A DNA stretch of 64,000 bases from Paraburkholderia caffeinitolerans. GTDB taxonomy: Bacteria; Pseudomonadota; Gammaproteobacteria; Burkholderiales; Burkholderiaceae. The translations under genes were made by a program, and so were the position numbers. Positions 17,060 through 26,137 of the stretch are shown here, piece by piece. The stretch lies in the NCBI RefSeq assembly GCF_902859945.1, contig NZ_CADIKL010000024.1, forward strand, positions 1 to 64,000, read 5' to 3'. Numbering within the stretch: the first letter of the stretch is position 1; each line of letters opens with the position of its first letter. The notes under the pieces are model-generated. The model did not search any database, was not told the DNA's origin, and saw only the letters and a program-made list of their open reading frames with translations.

Positions 17060-18487
17060 ATGGACAGCGAACGCAGCCACGCGAACGTGATCCTGCACAT
17101 CGGCGCCGGGTCGTTTCATCGTGCGCATCAGGCGTGGTATCTGCATCGCGCGAATCTCGCGCGCCAGCCCGACGAGCCGACCTGGTCGCTCACCGTCGGC
17201 AACATCCGCGCCGACATGAACGCCGTCATGGACGCGCTCGCCGCGCAGCACGGCGTCTACACGCTCGAAACGGTCACGCCGCAGGGCGAGCGCGCCTACG
17301 AGACGATCCGCTCGATCACGCGCGTGCTGCCGTGGTCGGCCGACCTCGCGACGCTGATCGAGGCAGGCGCGGATCCCGCGTGCAAGATCATCGCGTTCAC
17401 GGTGACCGAGGGCGGCTATTACCTCGATGAGCACGACCGCCTCGATACCGCGAATCCCGATCTCGCCGCCGACCTCAACGGCGCGCGCGGCACGATCTAC
17501 GGCGCGCTGGCCGCGATTCTCGAAGCGCGCATGGCGCGCGGCGGCGATCCTGGCAAGTGCGCGGTCACGCTCCAGACCTGCGATAACCTGCGCAGCAACG
17601 GCAAGCGTTTTCACGCAGGCATGCGCGAATTCCTCGCGCTGCGCGGTGCAATGGCGCTGCGCGACTGGTTCGACGCCCACACCACCTGCCCCGATTCGAT
17701 GGTCGACCGCATCACGCCGCGCCCCACGCCCGACGTGCGCGAGCGCGTGAAGGCCGCCACCGGCATCGACGACGCCTGCCCCGTGATGGGTGAGGCCTTC
17801 ATCCAATGGGTGATCGAAGATCACTTCTGCGCAGGGCGTCCCGCGTGGGAGCGCGCGGGCGCGGAGATGGTCGAATCGGTGATGCCTTACGAGGAGGCCA
17901 AGATCCGCATCCTCAACGCGACGCATAGCTGCATCGCGTGGGCAGGCACGCTCGTCGGGCTCGACTACATTCACGAGGGCACCCATGACGCCGACATTCG
18001 CACGTTCGCGCGCGAGTACGTGAGCGAGGACGTGATCCCCTGCCTCACGCCGAGCCCGCTCGATCTCGCGAAATACCGCGACGTCGTGCTCGACCGCTTC
18101 AGCAATCCGTACATCCAGGACACGAATCAGCGCGTGGCCGCCGATGGATTTTCGAAGATTCCAGGCTTCATCGCGCCAACCATCGCGCAGCGCATCGCGG
18201 CCGGCGCCGTGCCAGCCGCCACCACCATCCTGCCCGCACTGTTCCTGCGCTTTCTGCAGCGCTGGAGCAAAGGCACGTTGCCGTACGCGTACCAGGACGG
18301 CGTGATGGACGGCCAGGCTGTGAAGCGCATGTTCGAGTCGCAAGACTCGAACGCCGCGCTCGCCGCGTTCAGCGCCGACAAGCTGCTCTGGGGCAGCCTC
18401 GCGGGCAGCGCGCCGCTCGCCAGCGCCCTGCGCGACGCGCTCGCGCGCGTGGATGCATGGCTCGCGCAGCGCGGATGCAGCGTCTGA
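17060..18487 (+). CDS. dalD: Polyol dehydrogenase of the mannitol dehydrogenase family (probable D-arabinitol 4-dehydrogenase)
   Basis: A 475-residue long-chain NAD-dependent polyol dehydrogenase. The N terminus HIGAGSFHRAHQAWYLH is the dinucleotide-binding signature, and KIRILNATHSCIAWAG carries the conserved catalytic-region lysine and histidine. Members oxidise D-mannitol to fructose or D-arabinitol to D-xylulose. The following gene is a xylulokinase, so D-xylulose is the likely product and DalD the better name; mannitol activity cannot be excluded. The ATG at 17060 has GGAGGAG upstream; the in-frame start at 17009 does not. It begins the plus-strand half of the polyol locus. Confidence 0.85.
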   Translation: MDSERSHANVILHIGAGSFHRAHQAWYLHRANLARQPDEPTWSLTVGNIRADMNAVMDALAAQHGVYTLETVTPQGERAYETIRSITRVLPWSADLATLIEAGADPACKIIAFTVTEGGYYLDEHDRLDTANPDLAADLNGARGTIYGALAAILEARMARGGDPGKCAVTLQTCDNLRSNGKRFHAGMREFLALRGAMALRDWFDAHTTCPDSMVDRITPRPTPDVRERVKAATGIDDACPVMGEAFIQWVIEDHFCAGRPAWERAGAEMVESVMPYEEAKIRILNATHSCIAWAGTLVGLDYIHEGTHDADIRTFAREYVSEDVIPCLTPSPLDLAKYRDVVLDRFSNPYIQDTNQRVAADGFSKIPGFIAPTIAQRIAAGAVPAATTILPALFLRFLQRWSKGTLPYAYQDGVMDGQAVKRMFESQDSNAALAAFSADKLLWGSLAGSAPLASALRDALARVDAWLAQRGCSV

Positions 18488-18585
18488 GCATGCGCCGCGC
18501 CCCTGGGTCGGCGCGCATGGCGCGGCCCGGCGCGCGCGGCTAAAGTAGCCCCTCCACCCTCACGACCTGCGCGCGCGCCATATCC

Positions 18586-20067
18586 ATGTACCTCGGCATC
18601 GACCTCGGCACCTCCGAAGTAAAAGTCCTGCTGCTCGCCCCCGACAGCCGCGTGATCGGCACCGCGGGCTCGCCGTTCACGGTCTCGCGCCCACAACCGC
18701 GCTGGGCCGAACAGGATCCCGCCGACTGGTGGGACGGCACGCGCCGTGCGCTCGCCGCGCTACGCGAGAAGCATCCGCGCGAATTTGCCGAGGTGCGCGG
18801 CATCGGCCTCTCGGGGCAGATGCACGGCGCGGTGCTGCTCGACAAGAACGACACCGTGCTGCGGCCCGCGATCCTCTGGAATGACATGCGCGCTGTCGAC
18901 GAATGCGCCGAGCTCACCGCACGCGCGCCGCAACTGCATCGCGTGGCCGGCAATCTGGCGATGCCGGGCTTCACCGCGCCCAAACTGCTGTGGGTCGCGC
19001 GCCACGAGCCCGAGCACTTTCGCAGGATGGCCTGCGTGCTGCTGCCCAAGGACTGGCTGCGCCTGAAACTCACGGGCGGCAAAGTCTCCGATCCGTCCGA
19101 CGCGGCGGGCACGCTGTGGCTCGACGTCGCCAGACGCGACTGGTCCGATGCGCTGCTCGACGCCTGCAACATGACGCGCGCGCAGATGCCAGCGCTCGCC
19201 GAGGGCAGCGCGCCTTCAGGCACGCTGCTGCCCGCGCTCGCGCGCGAGTTCGGCCTGCGCGAGGACGTGGTGGTCGCGGCGGGTGGCGGCGACAACGCCA
19301 CGAGCGCGATCGGCATCGGCGCCGTGCAGCCCGGCGACGGCTTCGTCTCGCTCGGCACCTCGGGCGTGCTGTGCGTGATCGGCGATCGTTTCAGGCCGAA
19401 TCCGGCCTCGGCCGTGCATGCGTTCTGCCATGCGATTCCCGAGCGCTGGCATCAGATGAGCGTCGTGCTCTCGGCGGCCAGTTGCCTGCGCTGGGTCTGC
19501 AAGCTCACCGGCACCGACGAGCCCACGCTGCTCGCCGAAGTCGAGCGCCTCGCGCCGCAAACGCTCGCGCAAGCGCCGCTCTTCTTGCCTTACCTCTCCG
19601 GCGAGCGCACGCCGCACAACGACCCCTATGCGCAAGGCGTGTTCTTCGGCATGACGCACGCGACCGACCGCGCGCTGCTTGGCTATGCCGTGCTCGAAGG
19701 CGTGACGCTCGCGCTCACCGACGGCCTCGACGCACTGCGCGCAGCGGGCACCGAAGTAGGCCCGCTCTCGATGCTCGGCGGCGGCGCGCGCAGCGCGTAT
19801 TGGGCGCAGCTAGCAGCCGACGCGTTCGACACCCCCACGCGCCAGCACGGCGGCGGCGAAACGGGTGCGGCGCTTGGCGCGGCGCGCCTCGGCTGGCTCG
19901 CGGCGGGCGGCGCGTTCGACGAGGTGCTGGCGAAGGCCCCCGTTGCCGCCGAATACACGCCCGATGCCACGCGCCACGCCGCGCTGCGCGAGCGGCTAGA
20001 AGCGTACCGCGCGCTGTATCGGCACGTGCGCCCGCTCTTCGATCCCGCGCGAGAAAGGCTCGCCTGA
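18586..20067 (+). CDS. xylB: Xylulokinase (FGGY family)
   Basis: A 493-residue FGGY carbohydrate kinase that phosphorylates D-xylulose to the pentose-phosphate intermediate xylulose 5-phosphate. The N-terminal phosphate motif is GIDLGTSEVK, then LSGQMHGAV (XylB signature), PKDWLRLKLTG, and GGGARSAYWAQLAADAF in the C-terminal ATP-binding half. It lies 98 bp after the polyol dehydrogenase. The C-terminal layout and length match XylB. It is about equally long as, but clearly different in sequence from, the second FGGY kinase at 32655-34211. Confidence 0.94.
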   Translation: MYLGIDLGTSEVKVLLLAPDSRVIGTAGSPFTVSRPQPRWAEQDPADWWDGTRRALAALREKHPREFAEVRGIGLSGQMHGAVLLDKNDTVLRPAILWNDMRAVDECAELTARAPQLHRVAGNLAMPGFTAPKLLWVARHEPEHFRRMACVLLPKDWLRLKLTGGKVSDPSDAAGTLWLDVARRDWSDALLDACNMTRAQMPALAEGSAPSGTLLPALAREFGLREDVVVAAGGGDNATSAIGIGAVQPGDGFVSLGTSGVLCVIGDRFRPNPASAVHAFCHAIPERWHQMSVVLSAASCLRWVCKLTGTDEPTLLAEVERLAPQTLAQAPLFLPYLSGERTPHNDPYAQGVFFGMTHATDRALLGYAVLEGVTLALTDGLDALRAAGTEVGPLSMLGGGARSAYWAQLAADAFDTPTRQHGGGETGAALGAARLGWLAAGGAFDEVLAKAPVAAEYTPDATRHAALRERLEAYRALYRHVRPLFDPARERLA

Positions 20068-20153
20068 GGGCGCCGAACGTTTCCAGTACACTTCGCCTCG
20101 CCCCAGACCAACCCGCTCACGCATTCGCTGCGAAGCCCGCCCCGATCACCACC

Positions 20154-21107
20154 GTGCCCAAGTCCACCGAAAAACTCGATCTCGCCACCCGCGCCGCCTG
20201 GCTCTACTACGTGGCCGGCAACACCCAGAACGAGATCGCCGAAAAGCTCCAGGTGTCGCGCCCGGTGGCACAGCGCCTCGTGGCGTTCGCGGTCGAGAAG
20301 AATCTGATTCGCGTGCGCGTCGATCATCGGCTGGCCGACTGCCTCGCGCTCGCGGACCAGCTCTCGAAACGCTACGGCCTGGCCATGTGCGAAGTGGTGC
20401 CCGTGGACGGCGACACGCAAGAAGCCATCGACCGCAAGCTCGCAGTGGCCGGTGCACAGGTCATGGAGCGCTATCTGGGCGAGGAGCGGCCAATGGTCGT
20501 GGCGGTGAGCAGCGGGCGCACGCTCAAGGCCGCCGTCGATCAGATCGCGCAGCTCGAACGGCCGCAGCATCGCCTCGTCTCGATGGTGGGTGCGATTGCG
20601 CAGGACGGCTCCTCGAACCGCTACGACGTGGCGCTGCATATCTCCGAGAAAACCGGCGGCAAGCATTTTCTGCTGCCCGCGCCGCTCATCGCCGACAACG
20701 AGGCCGAGCGCGCACAATGGTGCAATCACCGGCTCTACCGCATCGTCGAGTCACTGTCGGGCGAGGCCGATGTGGCGTTCGTCGGCATCGGCAATATCGG
20801 CGAGCATTGCCCGCTGCATGAAGACGGCTTCCTCACTACCGACGAAGTCCACGAGTTGATGCGTCTGGGGGCGATTGCGGAGATGCTCGGCCTGCCGATC
20901 GATGCGAACGGCCAGCGCGTGGATTCGCCCACGGGACGGCGCGTGACGAGCCTGCGCCTGGATGCGCCGCCGAAGCGCCCCACCATCGGCTTCGCGGGCG
21001 GCGCGCGCAAGCGCGACGCGGTCATCGCAGCGCTCAAGGGCGGCTGGCTCTCGGGGCTCGTGACGGATGAGGAATGTGCGCGGGCGGCGTTGGGGGATAG
21101 GGGCTGA
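20154..21107 (+). CDS. SorC/DeoR-type sugar-binding transcriptional regulator
   Basis: A 317-residue SorC-family regulator. The N-terminal HTH (about residues 8-55) reads ATRAAWLYYVAGNTQNEIAEKLQVSRPVAQRLV. The C-terminal sugar-binding domain (about 60-310) contains VAVSSGRTLKAAVDQ, VSMVGAIAQDGSSNRYDVALHI, VGIGNIG and LPIDANGQRV. Such proteins sense phosphorylated sugars. The GTG at 20154 is the only start giving the conserved N terminus, with no clear Shine-Dalgarno. Located directly after xylB, it is the probable regulator of both polyol operons. Confidence 0.9.
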   Translation: MPKSTEKLDLATRAAWLYYVAGNTQNEIAEKLQVSRPVAQRLVAFAVEKNLIRVRVDHRLADCLALADQLSKRYGLAMCEVVPVDGDTQEAIDRKLAVAGAQVMERYLGEERPMVVAVSSGRTLKAAVDQIAQLERPQHRLVSMVGAIAQDGSSNRYDVALHISEKTGGKHFLLPAPLIADNEAERAQWCNHRLYRIVESLSGEADVAFVGIGNIGEHCPLHEDGFLTTDEVHELMRLGAIAEMLGLPIDANGQRVDSPTGRRVTSLRLDAPPKRPTIGFAGGARKRDAVIAALKGGWLSGLVTDEECARAALGDRG

Positions 21108-21415
21108 GCGTCGCCGGGTTCGGGTTTCCGGGCGCCTGCGGTTGCGTGCCGCGCACAACGCCCCTTCGAGAGCGATCCGGCGCATGTAGGCGCATATCTC
21201 TCTCGGACCTCAATTCGATCACCCCCTATATATTGATGTCAAACAATACGTCTTGCGCTGTGGGCGGCTACGCTGCGGTGACCCTCGGCCCGGACTTGCG
21301 ACGGCCGGAGCCTTCGGTTATCCCGCGGATTTAAACATGGAGAAAAATGGCAATCCCCGCATAGTTAGGGTTCAAAGATGACAGCAATACGAACGATAAT
21401 TTAACGGAAAGCAAA
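21108..21415 (+). other. Intergenic region before the toxin/immunity cassette
   Basis: This 308-bp stretch separates the SorC regulator from the small effector-like gene. Its G+C drops visibly from about 21200 onward (for example CTATATATTGATG at 21226-21238), which may contain the cassette promoter. No flanking repeat, tRNA fragment or integrase was seen. A GGAAAG element just before 21416 is the likely ribosome binding site. Confidence 0.5.
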
Positions 21416-21781
21416 ATGCCGTGGACATACCATCAAGCGAGCGGCAGGCTCGAGCGCAACGGAACAGTGGTTATAGGTGGATACTCAGGTATCGGAGCCG
21501 GCAAGAACAATCCAACCATGCAGGCAACGCCAAATGTCGGGCCGATTCCACGAGGGGAATACCGAATAGGAGCGCCGTTCACCCATGCGCACTCCGGTGT
21601 CTATACCATGCGTTTAACACCGATCAACGGCACTATCACCTTTGGTCGCGACGGTTTCATGATTCATGGTGACAACGTCGCGCATCCAGGCCTGGCATCG
21701 AATGGTTGCGTTATTGAACGAATGGCGGTTCGTAGCCAAATTTGGAGCAGCGGCGATCACATTCTCAAGGTTGTCCAGTGA
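21416..21781 (+). CDS. Tlde1-type (DUF2778) L,D-transpeptidase-fold effector candidate
   Basis: A 121-residue protein with no signal peptide. It shows the L,D-transpeptidase-like arrangement of the Tlde1/DUF2778 family: GGYSGIGAGKNNPTMQ (about 21-36), NVGPIPRGEYRIG (40-52), FMIHGD with the candidate catalytic His84, and SNGCVI with the candidate nucleophile Cys98. Family members such as Salmonella Tlde1 are type VI effectors that cut or exchange D-amino acids on stem peptides in the target periplasm. The stop shares one base with the start of the next gene, which encodes a secreted protein, as expected for a toxin and its immunity protein. Lower G+C than its neighbours suggests transfer. No VgrG, PAAR or Hcp gene is in the window. 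Confidence 0.82.
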   Translation: MPWTYHQASGRLERNGTVVIGGYSGIGAGKNNPTMQATPNVGPIPRGEYRIGAPFTHAHSGVYTMRLTPINGTITFGRDGFMIHGDNVAHPGLASNGCVIERMAVRSQIWSSGDHILKVVQ

Positions 21782-22131
21782 TGCGAAAACTACTCGTGCT
21801 TTTATCGATGACGCCAGCAATGTGTTTCGCGAAATTGCCAGCCGGGTTACCTTGTGCCAGTTGGCCCACCAATGTGGCCGAGGTGAAATTGCAGAATGCT
21901 GGTGTTTTCAAGATCACCCAGCTGGACGAATCGAAAACAAAAGCGGTCCCGATCGCAATTCAAAGTATCGGAAAAGACCTGTATCGACAAGTTTTCGACA
22001 TCACGCTTTACGCGCACTCTGGCGAAAAATTCCACGTTGTAACAGTCAACAACGCCTCCTCAACGGAGTGCTCAATGAGCGACGTGGATATCTATGTGGT
22101 TTCCCAGAAATTCGATGCGCAAGTTCCTTGA
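21781..22131 (+). CDS. Putative periplasmic immunity protein for the Tlde1-type effector
   Basis: A 116-residue protein starting MRKLLVLLSMTPAMCFA, a clear Sec signal peptide, so the mature protein is periplasmic. Two cysteines remain (in GLPCASW and STECSM), possibly disulfide-bonded. I do not recognise a family. The ATG overlaps the effector stop by one base (TGATG), implying translational coupling. Size, secretion and order match Tldi1-type immunity proteins, which neutralise periplasm-acting transpeptidase effectors; this role is inferred from context only. The base composition is as atypical as that of the effector gene. Confidence 0.72.
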   Translation: MRKLLVLLSMTPAMCFAKLPAGLPCASWPTNVAEVKLQNAGVFKITQLDESKTKAVPIAIQSIGKDLYRQVFDITLYAHSGEKFHVVTVNNASSTECSMSDVDIYVVSQKFDAQVP

Positions 22132-22170
22132 TTTGTGCTGAATCCAAATACTGGCGGCTGACCCAAGCGA

Positions 22171-22194
22171 AAAAAAGCCCGCTCGAAAGCGGGC
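22171..22194 (-). terminator. Terminator of the minus-strand polyol transport operon
   Basis: Stem GCCCGCT / AGCGGGC with tetraloop CGAA. Read on the minus strand it is followed by a run of seven or so T residues, so it ends the operon whose last gene starts at 23389. On the plus strand the T run is missing, so it would serve the immunity gene poorly. Confidence 0.85.
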
Positions 22195-22270
22195 ATATAA
22201 GGCCTTGATTCAGGCCCCCTCTGCGACAATCATCGCGGCGCCGCCTCGCTCCCGAAACGGCGCCTCTATC

Positions 22271-23389
22271 TCAAGCCGCCATCTGCTGCGCGAAGCGGCG
22301 CTCGAACGCAATGCCGTCGGCATCGAACAGATGGCAATGATCGGGCGACGCGCCCAGCTTCATCGCCTCGCCGCGTTCGTGCTGCTCAAGCGGCGGAATG
22401 CGCGCGATCAGGCCATCCGGAGCAACGGGCGACTCCGCGTAAAGGTACGCTGCGTCGCCGAGGGACTCCACCGTATTGGCCTTCGCGCTCACGCCGTATT
22501 CGCCCGTGGCGACATGCATATGCTCGGGGCGGATGCCCACTGTCACCTTGTTGCCTTCGCGCGCGCCTGATGCCGTATTCGGCTCCACCGCCACCTTCTG
22601 CGTCTCGCCCGTTTCGTAGCGCACCACAACGCCGTCGCTCGCGACCTGCTGCACGACGCCATCGAGAAAGTTCATCTTCGGCGAGCCGATGAAACCGGCC
22701 ACGAACCGGTTCACCGGCGCGTGGTAGAGACGGTTCGGACTCCCTACTTGTTCCACATTGCCTGCCGAAAGCACCACGATCTTGTCCGCCAGCGTCATCG
22801 CCTCGACCTGGTCATGCGTCACGTAGATCATTGTTGTTTTCAGCTCGTCGTGCAGGCGCGCGAACTCCAGCCGCATCTTCACGCGCAGCGCCGCGTCGAG
22901 GTTCGAGAGCGGCTCGTCGAACAGGAACACCTTGGGCTTGCGCGTGATCGCACGCCCGATCGCCACGCGCTGGCGCTGACCGCCGGAAAGCTGCTTGGGC
23001 TTGCGGTCGAGCAGATGGTCGATGTGAAGTATCTTCGCGGCGTTCCTCACCGCCGCGTCGATCTCGTCCTTCTTCGTGCCCGCGAGCTTGAGCCCGAACG
23101 CCATGTTGTCGTAAAGCGTCATGTGCGGATAGAGCGCGTACGACTGAAATACCATCGCGATGCCGCGCTTGGCCGGCGGCACGTCGTTCATGCGTGCGCC
23201 GTCGATCATAAGGTCGCCGCCGCTGATGTCCTCGAGTCCCGCGATCATCCGCATGAGCGTGGTCTTGCCGCAGCCGCTCGGGCCCACGAACACGACGAAC
23301 TCGCCGTCCGCAATATCGAGGTTCACGTCGCGCAGCACTTCGGTTTCGTCGTAGCGCTTGAGCACGTCTCTCAGGGTCACGCTTGCCAT
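22271..23389 (-). CDS. Polyol/sugar ABC transporter ATP-binding protein (MalK/UgpC/SmoK type)
   Basis: A 372-residue ABC ATPase of the CUT1 family. The Walker A GPSGCGKTT is at about residues 36-44, signature LSGGQRQR near 135-142, Walker B VFLFDEP, and the H-loop YVTHDQ. A C-terminal TOBE regulatory domain extends from about residue 235 (GIRPEHMHV). It powers the two permeases encoded upstream. It is the last gene of the operon and about 70 bp after the HAD gene. By gene context it is the SmoK/MtlK-like subunit of a sorbitol/mannitol importer. Confidence 0.93.
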   Translation of the reverse strand: MASVTLRDVLKRYDETEVLRDVNLDIADGEFVVFVGPSGCGKTTLMRMIAGLEDISGGDLMIDGARMNDVPPAKRGIAMVFQSYALYPHMTLYDNMAFGLKLAGTKKDEIDAAVRNAAKILHIDHLLDRKPKQLSGGQRQRVAIGRAITRKPKVFLFDEPLSNLDAALRVKMRLEFARLHDELKTTMIYVTHDQVEAMTLADKIVVLSAGNVEQVGSPNRLYHAPVNRFVAGFIGSPKMNFLDGVVQQVASDGVVVRYETGETQKVAVEPNTASGAREGNKVTVGIRPEHMHVATGEYGVSAKANTVESLGDAAYLYAESPVAPDGLIARIPPLEQHERGEAMKLGASPDHCHLFDADGIAFERRFAQQMAA

Positions 23390-23460
23390 GATGTCTGTCT
23401 CCGTTCAATCACGAATCAATTCGCTGTGCAGTTTGCTGCGAAGTTGGCGAAAAGCCGCGC

Positions 23461-24147
23461 TCATTGCGCGCGAGCCTCCGCCTTCTGTATCCAGTCCGCC
23501 ACGAGCGCGGGCAGCGCGCGCATGTCGTCGAAAATCTCCTGTGCGCCTACTTCGCGCAATTCGAGCGCGTGCGCGTCGCCGCCCACATGCGCGCCGCCCA
23601 CGAAGCCCAGCACCGTCATGCCCGCCGCGCGCGCCGCGCTCACACCCGCCACGCTGTCTTCCACCACGAGGCATCCATCGGGCGCCACGCCCAGCCCCTG
23701 CGCCGCCGCGAGATAAACGTCCGGCGCGGGCTTCGGCCTTGCCACCATATCGGCGCAATAGATGCGCTCGTTAAAAAAGCGCGCGAGGCCGTTGCGCTCC
23801 AGCACGCGGCGCACTACCGCCGCGTAGCTGTTGCTCGCGCAGGCCTTGGTGAGCGTGACGGCCTCCAGTGCCGCGCTCACGCCGGGAAAGAGCGGCGCTT
23901 CGGCGGCCTCGGTTTCCGCCACGGCGCGAATCGCGTCGACGTCCTCGGGTGTCAGCCGCCGGCCGAGCGCCTCGCTTGCGCCGCCGAGCACGCGCTCGAT
24001 GCGCTGCCCGAGCAGCGGCATCAGCACGGGCGCCACCGCAGCGCCTGGCCAGCGCGCTTCGAGCTCGCGCACCAGCACGCGCGCGGCCACGGCTTCACTG
24101 TCGATCAGCACGCCGTCGCAGTCGCAGATCAGGGCCTGAATGGGCAT
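23461..24147 (-). CDS. HAD-superfamily hydrolase (beta-phosphoglucomutase/phosphatase-like)
   Basis: A 228-residue HAD hydrolase with motif I CDCDGVLIDSE (nucleophile Asp9 and Asp11), a four-helix cap, motif III RPKPAPDVY with the conserved lysine, and motif IV VVEDSVAG. It resembles YcjU/Gph-type sugar-phosphate phosphatases. Its place inside the polyol transport operon suggests it removes or rearranges a phosphorylated sugar made by the pathway; the substrate is unknown. The ATG at 24147 begins directly at the conserved core. Confidence 0.88.
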   Translation of the reverse strand: MPIQALICDCDGVLIDSEAVAARVLVRELEARWPGAAVAPVLMPLLGQRIERVLGGASEALGRRLTPEDVDAIRAVAETEAAEAPLFPGVSAALEAVTLTKACASNSYAAVVRRVLERNGLARFFNERIYCADMVARPKPAPDVYLAAAQGLGVAPDGCLVVEDSVAGVSAARAAGMTVLGFVGGAHVGGDAHALELREVGAQEIFDDMRALPALVADWIQKAEARAQ

Positions 24148-24181
24148 GAGTCGAGTCCTTGGGTTGCCTGTTTGCAATGGC

Positions 24182-25072
24182 TTACTTGACCGCGCCAAAC
24201 GTAAGGCCGCGCACGAGCTGCTTCTGCGAGAGCCAGCCGACGATCAGCACCGGCGCGACCGCCAACAGCGAAGCCGCTGAGAGTTTCGCCCAGAACAAGC
24301 CCTCGGGGCTCGAATACGAGGCGATGAACACGGTAAGCGGCGCCGCGTTCGAGCTCGACAGATTGATACTCCAGAATGCTTCGTTCCACGAAAGAATGAT
24401 CAGCAGCAGCGCGGTGGACGCGAGCCCCGGCACCGACATCGGCATGAGTAGATAAACGATCTCCTGCCAGGTGGCCGCGCCATCCATACGCCCGGCCTCG
24501 AGAATATCCTTGGGAATCTCGTTGAAGTACGTGTAGGCCATCCACACCGCGATCGGCAAATTGATGAGCGTGTAGACGATCACGAGCCCGCTCACCGTAT
24601 CGAGCAGCCCGGTGTTTTTCCACAGCAGGTAGATCGGCACGAGCACACCCACCGAGGGCATCATCTTGGTGGACAGCATCCACAGCAGAATCCCCTGCGT
24701 GCGCCGGTTCGGGAAGAACGCCATCGCGTAGGCGGCCGGTACCGCGAAAATCAGGCAGACGACCGTCACGCCCGCTGAGATCAGCACCGAATTCCACGCG
24801 AACGCGAAGTAGTTGCTGCGCGCGAAGACCTCGCGGAAGCTGTCGAGCGTCGGCATGAAGAACAGCGACGGAACATAGGCCTGCTGCTCGGTCTTGAACG
24901 CCGTGATCGTCATCCAGAAGATCGGGAAGAACAGCGCGAGCGCGATGATCCATGCGAGCAGGCCCGGCACTACGCGTCCGATGAACTGGAGCGGTGAAGA
25001 ACGCTTGACGGCATGCGGCGACTCATTTGACGACTTCGGCGCATGAACGGGTGAAGCAGTGACTTGGCTCAT
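24182..25072 (-). CDS. Polyol/sugar ABC transporter permease (MalG type)
   Basis: A 296-residue CUT1 permease with six predicted membrane helices. The EAA motif for ATPase contact is EAGRMDGAATWQEIVYLLMPM, typical of MalG/SmoG subunits. The N-terminal about 35 residues are cytoplasmic and hydrophilic. The ATG at 25072 overlaps the stop of the partner permease by four bases, indicating coupled translation. The longer in-frame reading to 25465 merely overlaps the other permease. Confidence 0.92.
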   Translation of the reverse strand: MSQVTASPVHAPKSSNESPHAVKRSSPLQFIGRVVPGLLAWIIALALFFPIFWMTITAFKTEQQAYVPSLFFMPTLDSFREVFARSNYFAFAWNSVLISAGVTVVCLIFAVPAAYAMAFFPNRRTQGILLWMLSTKMMPSVGVLVPIYLLWKNTGLLDTVSGLVIVYTLINLPIAVWMAYTYFNEIPKDILEAGRMDGAATWQEIVYLLMPMSVPGLASTALLLIILSWNEAFWSINLSSSNAAPLTVFIASYSSPEGLFWAKLSAASLLAVAPVLIVGWLSQKQLVRGLTFGAVK

Positions 25073-26010
25073 TTTTCGTACTCCCCTTTGAGGTTGCGCG
25101 CAAGCATGCGCACGAGGAAGAACGACACGATGTTCGCGAGCACGACGGCGAGAATGCCGCCCGCGGACGCAATGCCCACGTCGAACTGTTGCAGGCCCAT
25201 CGAGTAGATCAGGTAGGTGAGATTGGTGGTCGCGTTGCCGGGGCCGCCGCTCGTGGTCGTGTAGATCTCCGCGAAGATCGAGAGCAAGAAGATGCTTTCC
25301 ATCATCACCACCACGGCAATCGCGCGGCGCAGGTGCGGCAACGTGATGTAGAAGAACATCGCAATGGCGCCTGCGCCGTCGATGCGCGCGGCCTCCTTCT
25401 GCTCCTGGTCGAGCGACTGGATCGCCGTGAAGAGAATGAGGAACGCGAACGGCAACCATTGCCACGCCACGATCATGATGACCGCGGTGAGCGGATAGTC
25501 AGCGAACCAGTCGATTGGCGTCATGCCCAGCGCGCGCATCGCGATGGCCACGAGGCCGTACACCGGATGCAGGATCATGTTCTTCCAGATCAACGCGGAA
25601 ACCGTCGGCATCACGAAAAACGGCGCGATCGCGAACAGGCGCGCCACGCCTTGCCCCACGAACTTGCGGTCGAACAGCACCGCCATCAGCACGCCGCCGA
25701 CCACGGTGATCACGAGCACTGAAACGATGAGTTCGACCGTGTGGAAGATCGACGGCCAGAACGACGGATCGGTGACGAGGAAGGTGTAGTTGTCGAGGCC
25801 TGCAAAGCCCTTGAGATCGGGATTGAGCAGGTTGTAGCGCGTGAACGAATACCATATCGTCATCGCAAGCGGAATTGTCATCCACAGCAGCAGGACGGCG
25901 ACGGAAGGCGAAACCAGCCAGCGCGACGCCGAGCGGCGCGTCTCTACGCGCTGCGGCTGGGGTACGCGCGCTCGATTGAACATGGGCATGGGAAGATGGA
26001 GATGACGCAT
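25069..26010 (-). CDS. Polyol/sugar ABC transporter permease (MalF type)
   Basis: A 313-residue CUT1 permease with six membrane helices and the EAA loop EAARIDGAGAIAMFFYITLPHL. It pairs with the permease at 24182-25072 and shares a 4-bp overlap with it. The start at ATG 26010 is preferred because AAGGG lies eight bases upstream; the GTG at 26019 is an alternative. It follows the binding-protein gene by about 125 bp. Confidence 0.92.
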   Translation of the reverse strand: MRHLHLPMPMFNRARVPQPQRVETRRSASRWLVSPSVAVLLLWMTIPLAMTIWYSFTRYNLLNPDLKGFAGLDNYTFLVTDPSFWPSIFHTVELIVSVLVITVVGGVLMAVLFDRKFVGQGVARLFAIAPFFVMPTVSALIWKNMILHPVYGLVAIAMRALGMTPIDWFADYPLTAVIMIVAWQWLPFAFLILFTAIQSLDQEQKEAARIDGAGAIAMFFYITLPHLRRAIAVVVMMESIFLLSIFAEIYTTTSGGPGNATTNLTYLIYSMGLQQFDVGIASAGGILAVVLANIVSFFLVRMLARNLKGEYEK

Positions 26011-26137
26011 GAGGACCACCCTTCTCTGTTGTGCGGCGGCTCAGGGCACGCCGCCGTATTGGCTTCGCGAAGGACGCTTCAAGCCGTGCGGCCCGGCGCG
26101 CCCTTCGCTTCTACCGCGCAGCGCCTAATGGCGGCGC

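Noticed and set aside
18903..20153. Plus-strand open frame running through xylB in another frame into the SorC regulator
   Set aside because: The upstream part is an Arg-rich shadow of xylB. Only the part from the GTG at 20154 has real protein motifs.
21666..22208. 180-codon frame overlapping the effector and immunity genes
   Set aside because: It overlaps both better-supported genes, has no motif, and lacks a ribosome binding site; the two annotated frames show catalytic motifs and a signal peptide.
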